A stretch of DNA of 24,479 nucleotides, taken from positions 1 through 24,479 of IMG/VR virus record IMGVR_UViG_3300032287_000466; one strand, 5' to 3'. Every line of letters starts with the position of its first letter. The stretch's first letter is position 1. The notes beneath the pieces are model-generated. The model saw only the letters and a program-made list of their open reading frames with translations. It was not told where the DNA came from and made no database searches. A program made the position numbers and the translations under genes. Below are positions 17,301-24,468 of the stretch, piece by piece. Origin of the DNA: a virus.

Positions 17301-19122
17301 GTCTCCACACAGAATCAAAAGCAAAGTATGCGCGTTGCATACCATCTTTAATACCTAATGTGGCATCTCTTAAGAAATCTAAATCTCTTCTAGCAAATGT
17401 TTCATATAGTTTTATATCAAGTAATGGTACTGCTTCGCCAAGTTGTGAACTTAATACAGGGTCTGTAATAATCCATTCACCCTCATTGTAAGCAAAACCT
17501 GTTTTACGATAATGGTTTAGAACATTTGCTCGTCTTTGGTCTATCTTCCATTTAATAACATCACTGATAGTTGTAGGGTTTTTAACACCTTCAAGTTCAG
17601 CCCATTGACGTTCTGATTGGGAAAGTTTTCTATTAAGACCATACTTTTTATTGATTGCTTTAACCATAGAGTTTTCTATTCTTAAAGCAACAGCAATTCT
17701 ATCGAAGTCTGATTGTGCAGAAAGATATTGGTTAATAAGTTTTCTTTTTTGGAAAGCACCTTTATTAGTCTTTAATGGTTTTACTTGGTCCATAAATGCT
17801 ATCAGTTCGTCTGCTGAACCTGATGAGTTAATACCTTTATGTTCTAACCAACCTGAAGGTTTTTGTAAACCTGACCAAGAAATAACTCTAATAGCGTGGT
17901 CATATACTGATTGTTTAATTGTTTTTGTGGACCATTCAAGTCCATCAATTCTATTTAAATTACCTGTTTTAAGTCTTGATGTTTCATTTAAAAATGCTTT
18001 TGCTCTAGCGTTAGATATCTCTCCGCGTGCTTTTTCAACAAATGAGAAACGTGAAGGCATAATTGCTTTATCGCCAATGAATGGTGATTCAAGTGATGCA
18101 TCATTAACACGGTTCATTATGGCACGGAAACTAGTACTACGTTTCTTTATATCTTCTATAATATCTACGGTTTTAATGCCTAGTTCTTTATCTTTTAAAA
18201 GCATTTCGTTTACGTCACCATTGTAACGTAGGTCTGCTATGTATTGTAAATCTTGTTTAGCAAGTTTAGTTGATTTAGTTCTATCAATAATATCAGCAAT
18301 TGATGCTGCTTCTTTCTGTAAACGTCCTAGTGCTTGCTCGTCACCTAGCATTGCACGGAAAGAATCTTCAGCAATAGGTCTTGCTTTTACACCATAATTC
18401 TCTATGTTAATGTCACCAAATACACCAGAGATAAGTTCAGGGTTGTTAGACATTTGTGCTATAGGATGTTTGTATAATCCTGCAGAATCTGATTGTAAAG
18501 CATAGTCAATGAATGATGAAGCACCTTTAGTAGAGGTTATTTTCTTTATACCTTCAAGGTCACCTATTGGTGCTTTAGGGCTAATTAACTTACCTTTAGC
18601 AAGTGCTCCTGCTTCGGCACCTACAATGAATGGGTCAGCATACCAGGAAACAGCAAAGTCACCTAAACCTGTAGTCCATTTACCTATGATTTCTTCATCG
18701 AATGCTTTACGGCGTTGTGCATCATCATAGATATTAAAGTCTTTACGTCCACCTGTTGGAACATTAACGCCTAATGATTCTGCTACGTTAAATGCTTTTC
18801 TTGGTAGATTAAATGGGGCTAAATCTGATGCACCAAATAATGCTTGTGTTGGGGAAATCTTTTGTGCAGGTCCACGATAGGTGGATGCAATGTCTGAGAG
18901 TTGGAAACCGTCTTTAAATTCTGGATTATCTTGGTCAGTTAAAAGCGCTGCAGTTGAAAGACCTGCACCAATAGTACGTTGAACTTCGCCTATTTTATTA
19001 AGAGCAGTACGTCTTTTGGTATTTTCAGGTGCAGCATATTCTATGGCTTCGCCAAGAACTGCTTTACCTTTTTCAATAACGTTGTTATCAACCCAGTTAG
19101 CCCAGTCTGAAACTAAACTCAT
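14368..19122 (-). CDS. Giant (1584 aa) virion protein, putative internal/ejection protein
   Basis: A 1584-aa protein, the largest in the window, between portal and scaffold. The N-terminal region (1-150) includes AVLGEAIEYAAPENTKRRTA and is helical. A middle part has SVWRPATLLRFGYPQRNVAE and a predicted coiled coil at about 688-765 (VILRDKQKQLSNNLLNEQNK, IQRINEDLDDLNQNLNKQE). The C-terminal half has conserved-looking aromatic patches (YSNFAAYTSFMSPFIQAALN, AIPFSGDPWWSAGFGPIVQV) and ends YDRFLEQDEFGVYK. No enzyme motif is obvious to me. Large proteins in this position are internal virion proteins that enter the cell with DNA in some podoviruses (compare T7 gp16 by size only); this is inference. 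Its ATG overlaps the previous stop by ATGA. Confidence 0.75.
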   Translation of the reverse strand: MSLVSDWANWVDNNVIEKGKAVLGEAIEYAAPENTKRRTALNKIGEVQRTIGAGLSTAALLTDQDNPEFKDGFQLSDIASTYRGPAQKISPTQALFGASDLAPFNLPRKAFNVAESLGVNVPTGGRKDFNIYDDAQRRKAFDEEIIGKWTTGLGDFAVSWYADPFIVGAEAGALAKGKLISPKAPIGDLEGIKKITSTKGASSFIDYALQSDSAGLYKHPIAQMSNNPELISGVFGDINIENYGVKARPIAEDSFRAMLGDEQALGRLQKEAASIADIIDRTKSTKLAKQDLQYIADLRYNGDVNEMLLKDKELGIKTVDIIEDIKKRSTSFRAIMNRVNDASLESPFIGDKAIMPSRFSFVEKARGEISNARAKAFLNETSRLKTGNLNRIDGLEWSTKTIKQSVYDHAIRVISWSGLQKPSGWLEHKGINSSGSADELIAFMDQVKPLKTNKGAFQKRKLINQYLSAQSDFDRIAVALRIENSMVKAINKKYGLNRKLSQSERQWAELEGVKNPTTISDVIKWKIDQRRANVLNHYRKTGFAYNEGEWIITDPVLSSQLGEAVPLLDIKLYETFARRDLDFLRDATLGIKDGMQRAYFAFDSVWRPATLLRFGYPQRNVAEGSIRTALYQQSIMGMAMALAKGSKNLSNNLYHSIVGNRIEKYNIAQELGIKAPKATLNSWNSIVKWQKNELVILRDKQKQLSNNLLNEQNKLRKKDIRSNEKTKIKDRIQRINEDLDDLNQNLNKQELLYSDMLVKIDTATKKRGGKYNKIRQGQENIVIDNLQFRGSKSGAIGSMGMKLSSSLQRQTKEIRNPLMQGSQYRTYGWDMVEPTNPNYFPSLYVVGRQLRQTEVTRKMLLIDTNLGPRHIRSELNKIKQWFVSSDRVAKKEFRNTNVELATKENKKSPINVDNYIADRWNEVQTYFPDQSVRYDIATKPYEQMPSAYELEARMGQLGEQLSPVYGEIIGRPLDRNWRDIARDYTNTAFKFLASMPEDALVRHPFYDSVYKTAIERGGQALVAKQQRTGKATSAEEIAGVEKAAHREALKETNRVLYTVRRYSNFAAYTSFMSPFIQAALNTTRVYSKLIFENPKPLIRPTQVWQDPYNKELIENDPETGEPLLTLQIPESWKKYPGFSEFDSFKFPITRLAIPFSGDPWWSAGFGPIVQVGVSNLVRAVPYLDAKIQRTTGLDLPIKRLFIDKYVLPNGSSKEFGSLDLTLPANIKRVVSLARGIDDNAYLSQMQKITAIENQKYKLGLRTTEPTPEELTQRTSWLFALRFGVNSTFGVIPQYATQFDEFFNKYRELQNKYGFEQADAMFYEKYPEYFEMVVTTFRQNTTGVEASTAASDQSVKHRYLISKIVGDPNQDPFVTQLITNSWGAETKFDQSAYVFQLLNKPGMTGDVTYRNDIPVETALINAKVKVGWAEYNKFASWLDSEREKEGFVSINSRGATWLKEAKKQFVEDQKAVNPDWYNTYKEGFKLGKYKTTLRTIDTMLEDEEFTNSDWFKNEPAFQWLVEYMDFRDYVSNELENSKSSDINSTSNQVLRDTVDNFVADAKRNSPKFALWYDRFLEQDEFGVYK

Positions 19123-19283
19123 TCAGTTGATTCCTTTGTTAAAATGTTTATAATGTTTTGATGGTCTTCTGTTGTTAGTTCATCAACGTGTGACAAACCC
19201 CAAGCAAGTCCTGCGTTGTCAAATCCAAAAGCGTCAAGATAATTTGAAAAACTTACTGCCCATTCTGATACTTCACCAGCCAT
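19119..19283 (-). CDS. Small acidic protein (54 aa)
   Basis: A short gene read directly: ATG 19283-19281, stop TGA 19121-19119, 54 aa. Both ends are coupled: TAATG with the upstream stop and ATGA with the start of the 1584-aa gene. The sequence is acidic and helical: MAGEVSEWAVSFSNYLDAFG, then LAWGLSHVDELTTEDHQNI and ILTKESTE. I do not recognise a family. The perfect overlap on both sides and normal-looking codons make translation likely. A partner or chaperone of the 1584-aa protein is possible. Confidence 0.7.
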   Translation of the reverse strand: MAGEVSEWAVSFSNYLDAFGFDNAGLAWGLSHVDELTTEDHQNIINILTKESTE

Positions 19284-19735
19284 TATAGGCTCCGTAAGTA
19301 TTTTACAAATGTGCTAAGTGTTGCTGGTGCACCTTCTTGGTTAGCAGCAGTTTCAATTATTGGTAAGTATTGTGTTAATTTTCTTAAATCTTCTTTACGT
19401 GGACTTTCAGGTCTACCTGTTCCAACATTTAAACCAATATCTGCTGGACCTGGACCTTCACCAAATGGCATCCCTACTTCTGGTGCTTCGTTTGGTCTTT
19501 CAGTTGGTGCAGTAATTGGTGTTACTTGTGGTAGTTGTGCAAGTTTACCTGGAGATACTTTAGGTGTTGTTACTTTTGCTGGCTTACCTGCCATTGGGGC
19601 AGACTGTTGTTGTTCTAAGTTTGCTTTACCTTCACCATATTTTCCACCAGCATAGTAACGCATTGCTTGTTTGGAAGGATTCTGGTCTGTTCTTTTAGAT
19701 TTGTTGCCAATACCTGATACAACTTCTTTAGCCAT
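19283..19735 (-). CDS. Proline-rich protein downstream of portal
   Basis: A 150-aa protein starting 3 nt after the portal stop. The N-terminus is basic (MAKEVVSGIGNKSKRTDQNP, RYYAGGKYGEGKANLEQQQ). The middle is Pro/Gly-rich and probably disordered (VTTPKVSPGKLAQLPQV, PNEAPEVGMPFGEGPGPAD). The C-terminal ~35 residues are helical (DLRKLTQYLPIIETAANQEG, ATLSTFVKYLRSL). Its place beside the portal suggests a head-associated or assembly protein. Related 'K.R.DQNPSKQ..RYY..G.YGEG' proteins occur after portals in similar phages in my recollection. Function unknown. Confidence 0.7.
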   Translation of the reverse strand: MAKEVVSGIGNKSKRTDQNPSKQAMRYYAGGKYGEGKANLEQQQSAPMAGKPAKVTTPKVSPGKLAQLPQVTPITAPTERPNEAPEVGMPFGEGPGPADIGLNVGTGRPESPRKEDLRKLTQYLPIIETAANQEGAPATLSTFVKYLRSL

Positions 19736-19738
19736 TTA

Positions 19739-21478
19739 TTATCCTAATTGTGAAAGTAGTTCTTGTAATCCTGCTGGTGGTTGTTCAGGTTGACCTGGTT
19801 GAGGGGCCCCTGGAGCGGCTGCAGCAGGAGCAGGAGGGACGGCTTGCTCAACTGGCGCCATTGGAGGTACTCCAGGGGCAACTTGTGGGGCAGGAGCAGG
19901 GGCTGATGCAAATACTTTAGTTACTGCTTCTTCTATTTGCGTACCTTTTTGGCGCTCTTTTATTACTTCTGCCATTTTCATTGCAAGTTCTGAAGGGTCT
20001 TGTCCTTGTGCTACCATTTCTGGGATAGCATTTGCTAATCCAGACATTGATGCGTTGAGATTGTCGCGCATACGTTGAACATCTATTTGTTGTTGTTCAC
20101 CTGTTACGTTCATTGACCAAGGAAGTTCGCGCATTACGAAGTCTCTTGATATCAAATCTGCACCAAGTGCTTGTAGTGAGAAGATTAAGGCACGGCTTGG
20201 GTCAAGTCCTGACATCAAACCGTAGCGTACTTGAATTGAATAGTCACCTTTAATGTCTTTACGTGGGTCATATTCTAATTCGTATTTAGCACCGTTAGAT
20301 ACGGTGTTAATTTTCTTTGGTCCTGCAAAAAGTTTTTCATCCATCTTAAAACATAATGACATTACGTCTTCAAATGTGTCTGTTAAAATTTGTTGACCAG
20401 TTTTAACTTGGGTATCAAATGCGCCAAGTAAGGCTTGAACACCTTGACCTGTAATAATAGATGCATCAATGGTACCTGAACGTCCTTCAGGGTATCTTGC
20501 ACCCATACGCATTTCTTGTTGCAATAATGCTGCTTCAGTGAACGCAGCAGGTGGAACCTCTAAGCCTACACGGCGAATGTTCTGCGGCTGAGCAGTTCTA
20601 AGTATTGCATCAGGTCCAAAAGCAAACTCTTGGACATCATTTGGTACGGCAAGTGGTGCGTTGATTGATTTTTCTGCAGCATCCATTGCCAATTGAGCAA
20701 AACGTGCGCGTGCGATTTGTACCCATAGTACATCATCGAATTGACCACGTGGTTCACCGTCAATTCCTGGGCGCATTGCAACGCGTACCATCACTTCACC
20801 CATTGGGTTATCTGTGCTGGTTAAAACTAGGTTACCTCTAGTAGGTAAGTATAAAAGGATAACGTCTTTATCTTCATAACGAATCATTTCTAATTCGGAA
20901 TAAAGGTCAACTTCATCCATTTTGTATCCGTTAAGGATTTCTCTTTCAAATTCTGGGAATTCAACAATAAGTTCAGCAATTGTTTTAATGTATCTTTTTG
21001 TAAAAGATATTACACGACCATAACGGTCAAATTCTGGGTATGAACCAAGTGGGTTCTCTACACGTATACGTGGAAGATTTGATTCTATATCTGCTTCAAC
21101 AACTATAGGTAAGAAACCGTAGGTTCCATACCAATCAGCACCTGTGTACATTTGTGTTTGTAGACGTGCGTGTTGAATATAGTTATTTGCAATAAGGGTT
21201 TTAGTATCAGCAAACTTTTTTGCACGGTCAGAGTTAAGAGTTGATGTGCAGTTAAATGATGGTAGTGGTGCTAAGACCTCGCTGACGTCGCGTGCGGCAA
21301 CGTCAACGAAGTTTGCAATCATAGCCTTGGTTGCACCTTCAGGAAACATTTCTGGAAATACGTTAACAAGGTTGCCTCGACGTACTTCAAGAACGTCACC
21401 CATACGTGCGTCGCGCGCAGCGTTGCGGCGTTTTAATGCCTCAACTTTGGCTGCAATTCTTGTTATATTTGTTGACAC
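19739..21478 (-). CDS. Portal protein
   Basis: A 579-aa protein starting with GTG at 21478 (Shine-Dalgarno GAGGTAAG just upstream). The portal ring forms the DNA entry vertex and terminase docking site. Features: N-terminal helix RIAAKVEALKRRNAARDARM, a 'clip/wing' region with ENPLGSYPEFDRYGRVISFT, the stem and crown half with FAQLAMDAAEKSINAPLAVP, then GRSGTIDASIITGQGVQALL and ILTDTFEDVMSLCFKMDEKL, and a disordered Pro/Ala/Gln tail from ~525. Size, the position after terminase and the 'NPLG..PEFDR.GRV' motif fit portals of this phage type. The GTG overlaps by 1 nt (TAGTG) the stop of an upstream open frame that lacks a start codon. Confidence 0.88.
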   Translation of the reverse strand: MSTNITRIAAKVEALKRRNAARDARMGDVLEVRRGNLVNVFPEMFPEGATKAMIANFVDVAARDVSEVLAPLPSFNCTSTLNSDRAKKFADTKTLIANNYIQHARLQTQMYTGADWYGTYGFLPIVVEADIESNLPRIRVENPLGSYPEFDRYGRVISFTKRYIKTIAELIVEFPEFEREILNGYKMDEVDLYSELEMIRYEDKDVILLYLPTRGNLVLTSTDNPMGEVMVRVAMRPGIDGEPRGQFDDVLWVQIARARFAQLAMDAAEKSINAPLAVPNDVQEFAFGPDAILRTAQPQNIRRVGLEVPPAAFTEAALLQQEMRMGARYPEGRSGTIDASIITGQGVQALLGAFDTQVKTGQQILTDTFEDVMSLCFKMDEKLFAGPKKINTVSNGAKYELEYDPRKDIKGDYSIQVRYGLMSGLDPSRALIFSLQALGADLISRDFVMRELPWSMNVTGEQQQIDVQRMRDNLNASMSGLANAIPEMVAQGQDPSELAMKMAEVIKERQKGTQIEEAVTKVFASAPAPAPQVAPGVPPMAPVEQAVPPAPAAAAPGAPQPGQPEQPPAGLQELLSQLG

Positions 21479-21609
21479 TACTTACCTCTAAATTTTCTTT
21501 TTTTAGGTACATAATAATAGTTTAATGTACCATCAGGGTTAGTTCTGTTTTTACTTCTTTCGATTCTTTCGAAACCTTGTTTGATTATATCAGTGTTTCG
21601 TTTATCTAC
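21478..21609 (-). other. Candidate -1 frameshift extension of the 145-aa gene (43 codons)
   Basis: The -1 frame past the 145-aa stop codes 43 residues (starting VDKRNTDIIKQGFERIERSK, with NPDGTLNYYYVPKKRK near the end) and stops at TAG 21480-21478, sharing its G with the portal GTG. The frame closes upstream at a TAA just before the A-run and contains no ATG, GTG or TTG, so it cannot start by itself in a standard way. Its basic, protein-like character matches the 145-aa protein. A -1 shift would give a 188-aa fusion. A length error in the A9 run, making one continuous 188-aa gene, is the main alternative. Confidence 0.6.
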
Positions 21610-21618
21610 TTTTTTTTT
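21606..21618 (-). other. Slippery site A AAA AAG followed by UAG
   Basis: The last codons of the 145-aa gene read TCA AAA AAA AAG TAG on the transcribed strand. A AAA AAG is the same heptamer used for -1 frameshifting in E. coli dnaX. The zero-frame stop follows it immediately. An SD-like AGAGAAG lies about 13 nt upstream, as in several bacterial frameshift sites. I see no strong hairpin downstream, only a short TTTCGAAA palindrome about 35 nt away. Confidence 0.55.
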
Positions 21619-22043
21619 GAAGGGTTATACTTCTCTGGAAATTTTCTTCTTAACGCTGAAGTTCTACCAATGTTTCTTTCAAGTTGTGATGTTGGTTGGC
21701 TTGCGCGAGTTGTTCTTGCAGGGGCTTTAGAGTTACTTAAAGCACTTTTCATTTTATTAAGGGTTTGGTCAAGTTTCATTTTCTTTGCAGGAATACTTTT
21801 ACGAACAGCAACTGCTCCACCCTTGCGTGCTAGGCTTGCGCCACCAACCATTGAAGCAACTGTTACTACACCTTTAGCAACAGACTTTGCTTGTTTAACG
21901 TTATAGGCTTTTTTCTGTGCAGGGGTCATTGCTTTATATTTTTTAGAATTAGCACTGATTGCTTTTTGTACATCAGCAGCGCCACCTTTACGGCTGTAGG
22001 CTCTTGAGGTACCCATTGATTTCTTTTTATTGTCTTTTGGCAT
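21606..22043 (-). CDS. Lys-rich basic protein between terminase and portal (zero-frame product)
   Basis: A 145-aa, strongly basic protein starting 8 nt after the terminase stop. The N-terminus is MPKDNKKKSMGTSRAYSRKG. A helical region AVQKAISANSKKYKAMTP-type sequence with AQKKAYNVKQAKSVAKG follows. A hydrophobic Gly-rich stretch VVTVASMVGGASLA lies at about 76-89, and the C-terminus is basic (RRKFPEKYNPSKKK). Its design resembles the 159-aa protein after the capsid gene. Position and charge suggest a DNA-binding head or packaging accessory. The zero frame ends at AAG TAG inside a nine-A run; a -1 shift would add 43 residues. Function unknown. Confidence 0.7.
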   Translation of the reverse strand: MPKDNKKKSMGTSRAYSRKGGAADVQKAISANSKKYKAMTPAQKKAYNVKQAKSVAKGVVTVASMVGGASLARKGGAVAVRKSIPAKKMKLDQTLNKMKSALSNSKAPARTTRASQPTSQLERNIGRTSALRRKFPEKYNPSKKK

Positions 22044-22051
22044 TGTTTCTC

Positions 22052-23953
22052 CTATTGATAAAACATTTCTGATTGTTGTTCAGCAAACGCTTCATCTAAA
22101 TCAACAATGAATCTGCTTGCTAATTGTTTTCTACTAGCCCAACGTGATGTCATATAGTTTGTGGTGGAACCTGAACGTTCAACCCATTCTCTTACAACAA
22201 TCTCGCAGAACCACAAAGCCATAACCATATCAAATGGTTGACCTTTTCTCATATCTGGTTTCCAGACAATGAGTTGGTTAATTAAAGCCTTAATGCCTTC
22301 ACTGTTACTAGTTGAAGGTAAATCTATAAGGTTGGAGTCTCTAAGGAATTTGTTTTCGCTAGACGCTCCAAACAACGGAGCCATCGATGCAATCCCAAAA
22401 TCGACGTCCCATTTGTTGTTACCAGTGAAGTGCTCACGAAATATGATTCCACGAGAAGCAAGAAATTCACGTATCGCTTCGTCTTTCGTAAGGAATAACT
22501 GAAACGCATTCTTCTCCACTACTACAACGTTAGGTTGATATTTGATTGTCCACTCTTGAATTAAGTTTCGAATTTTTTCAGGGGTAGGTTCGGTCATATT
22601 TATTGCATCAAGAACATAACGTTTTTTGGTTTCAACATCTACAGCAATTATAACTGCTGCTGTGGCACCAGCCATTGCAGGGTCCATACCCATAACAATA
22701 CGAAACGTGCCATCATTAGGATGACCTGGTGAACCTAAACGTAAAGGACCAACTTTACGCATCCCACTTATAGAACTTTGAACACATACAGGGGGGAATA
22801 TGGAATCCTGTTCAACATCTTGTTGCTGGTATACCATAGCCCAAGTTTGGGGTGTGACTTCTGAGCGACGTTGGTAAAGCGCAGGACCATCCCACTTTGG
22901 ATAGAGTCCATCAGAATCAGGTGTGGTGTCCTCGTCACCGTCCCAAGGACGGTCGCTTCGAGACCAGAGCGTCACCCAGTCGTCACTTTTATCCGCAACC
23001 TCAAGAACTGCTGGCATAGCCAAATAGGTGAAAGGGGTTTTGCCCCCAGACCAATGTTCTGGATTACGAAGTTCACGGTACAGGTCATTAGATGCAATGC
23101 GTGTACCAACAATTAGAAGTTTACCGTTTTTACCCAAACGTGTAATAACTTCTTGCTGTAACCACTTGATTTGCTTTTCCCATTCGTGGGCGTTAGCACC
23201 AGTGATACAGTCATCAAGAATAATTAAATCGGCGCGTGCACCGTAAATTTGTCCACCCATACCCAATGCTTGAAGAGTAGGGTCTTTCTCAGAAGAGTCT
23301 CTAGCCTCAGCACCAAGGTACACTGTGTCAGTGCGCCAAGTATCAGCGTCTTCTTGCCAACCACCCTCAGGACCATACATAGCCTGAAGTTTCTGCCACC
23401 TAGGGTGAGACAAGCGTTGCTTAATAGCATACACAAACTCGCGTGCCTTATACAAAGTCTTAGACACAATAATAATACGAACGTTAGGGTTAAGCGCAAC
23501 CCTATAAGTTGAATAGTTAATAGTCACAGTAGTGGACTTGGCGTGCTCAGGGGGAATATTAATCAAAACACGGTTACGTGTTGCAGGCTCATACACCATA
23601 GAAGGATGAACCCACGCAGGTTCCCCTTTTTCCAACAAAGAAATAAAGTTCTCCTGGTGGGGGAAAACCTTCATATCCAAATACTGCTCAGAAAACTCTT
23701 TAAACGTTACATCAAACTTATCAGACGACTTCTTACCAGCCCGAACCTCATCCCTAGAGATACGAGCGTCATCCAAAAGTTCGCGAAATTTTTTATCAGT
23801 CTTAGTCCAATACTTTACCGTGTCAGGTTTAACCCCAGCCACCTTCGAAGCATCAGCCACAGTCATCCCAGACCCCAAAGCCTTAAGGAAATCGTCCTTC
23901 CTATGGGCACTCAGTTCCCTGGTATGGTGCGCGTCCCCAGCCTTAGCCGACAT
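22052..23953 (-). CDS. terL: Terminase large subunit with N-terminal HTH
   Basis: A 633-aa packaging motor from the ATG at 23953, chosen because GGTGG lies 8 nt upstream; TTG at 23968 or GTG at 23965 would add 4-5 residues. Residues ~25-55 form a helix-turn-helix (MTVADASKVAGVKPDTVKYW) that resembles a small-terminase DNA-binding domain. ATPase: Walker A-like IPPEHAKST at ~133-141, Walker B LIILDD at ~243-248, followed by a 'VGTR' coupling segment near 290. Nuclease (RNase H fold): VMGMDPA near 420, VVVVEKNAF near 475 and FDMVMALWF near 573 supply the acidic residues. It cuts and packages concatemeric DNA at the portal. No separate small terminase gene is visible in the window. Confidence 0.93.
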   Translation of the reverse strand: MSAKAGDAHHTRELSAHRKDDFLKALGSGMTVADASKVAGVKPDTVKYWTKTDKKFRELLDDARISRDEVRAGKKSSDKFDVTFKEFSEQYLDMKVFPHQENFISLLEKGEPAWVHPSMVYEPATRNRVLINIPPEHAKSTTVTINYSTYRVALNPNVRIIIVSKTLYKAREFVYAIKQRLSHPRWQKLQAMYGPEGGWQEDADTWRTDTVYLGAEARDSSEKDPTLQALGMGGQIYGARADLIILDDCITGANAHEWEKQIKWLQQEVITRLGKNGKLLIVGTRIASNDLYRELRNPEHWSGGKTPFTYLAMPAVLEVADKSDDWVTLWSRSDRPWDGDEDTTPDSDGLYPKWDGPALYQRRSEVTPQTWAMVYQQQDVEQDSIFPPVCVQSSISGMRKVGPLRLGSPGHPNDGTFRIVMGMDPAMAGATAAVIIAVDVETKKRYVLDAINMTEPTPEKIRNLIQEWTIKYQPNVVVVEKNAFQLFLTKDEAIREFLASRGIIFREHFTGNNKWDVDFGIASMAPLFGASSENKFLRDSNLIDLPSTSNSEGIKALINQLIVWKPDMRKGQPFDMVMALWFCEIVVREWVERSGSTTNYMTSRWASRKQLASRFIVDLDEAFAEQQSEMFYQ

Positions 23954-23965
23954 ATACAAAACCAC

Positions 23966-24006
23966 CAATATTATATAATATAAGGAAATCGCAACAAGCG
24001 ATTTCC
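23966..24006 (-). promoter_or_regulatory. Candidate late promoter overlapping an inverted repeat, upstream of terminase
   Basis: A perfect 9-bp inverted repeat (GGAAATCGC at 23984-23992, GCGATTTCC at 23998-24006, 5-nt spacer) is followed on the minus strand by a 14-nt palindrome ATATTATATAATAT that contains TATAAT. A weak TTGTTG about 16 nt upstream falls inside the repeat loop. It may be a promoter with an operator over its -35, or a terminator-like hairpin ending upstream transcription. The host sigma preference is unknown. Confidence 0.4.
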
Positions 24007-24020
24007 ATTAAACACTACCC

Positions 24021-24047
24021 CTTTCGCCACAGGCGTCAGGGCGAAAG
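24021..24047. repeat. Inverted repeat CTTTCGCC/GGCGAAAG
   Basis: An 8-bp perfect inverted repeat (24021-24028 with 24040-24047) with an 11-nt loop, 15 nt beyond the first inverted repeat. Neither strand has a U-run directly after it. It could be a regulatory protein site, an RNA hairpin or part of a packaging site. Confidence 0.45.
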
Positions 24048-24252
24048 CAATATAATAAAAACCCTTACACTATATCTAACCTGTTAGCACACCAAAACCT
24101 AACAACAAAAACCAAAAAAACTACATAACCGCAGGTCAGGTAGGGTCCAAACAACCACCAAAAGTTAAAGAACGGATGTACTACCCCCCATTATAACTCA
24201 TATTTAACACTCTGGGGTTTGTTTATTTATCCACTGCAACTAGGCATTAGGT

Positions 24253-24306
24253 AATAGATAACTAAACAACTACAACTAAGTAAGTAGTAACTGTTGTCTA
24301 TCTATT
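24253..24306. repeat. Imperfect inverted repeat AATAGATA...TATCTATT
   Basis: Arms AATAGATA (24253-24260) and TATCTATT (24299-24306) are complementary. An inner pair ACAAC (24266-24270) and GTTGT (24293-24297) continues the stem after an asymmetric internal loop, giving 13 pairs around a 22-nt loop. It may be a cruciform, an RNA hairpin or an operator. Confidence 0.4.
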
Positions 24307-24359
24307 CTTTAATATCGGCGCATTAATTTATTTAGTAATTGCATTAGGGAATTGTTTTT

Positions 24360-24426
24360 GTTTCTATTAGAAACAGTTTTAGTTTTAGTTAGTTGTTTTA
24401 GTTGATTTAGTTTCTATTAGAAACAG
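24360..24426. repeat. Two identical palindromes GTTTCTATTAGAAACAG, 50 bp apart
   Basis: The 17-nt sequence GTTTCTATTAGAAACAG occurs at 24360-24376 and again at 24410-24426. Its core GTTTCT-ATT-AGAAAC is a 6-bp inverted repeat. The 50-bp spacing is close to five helical turns, as expected for cooperative operators. The spacer is made of TTTTAGTT-like repeats. This is probably a regulatory protein binding pair, or iterons of an origin. Confidence 0.55.
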
Positions 24427-24445
24427 CGTTAAAAGTTGCGCGTTA

Positions 24446-24468
24446 TTTTGACCCCCACTTTTGACCCC
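24446..24468. repeat. Tandem TTTTGACCCC repeats at window edge
   Basis: TTTTGACCCC occurs at 24446-24455 and 24459-24468 with a 13-bp period. More copies may lie past the window edge. It is unlike the neighbouring AT-only sequence and may be the start of an iteron array or an operator. Confidence 0.4.

Noticed and set aside
24185-24218. CCCCA...TGGGG stem as a plus-strand terminator
   Set aside because: Only 5 bp with a loop of over 20 nt; too weak to call, although a T-rich stretch follows.
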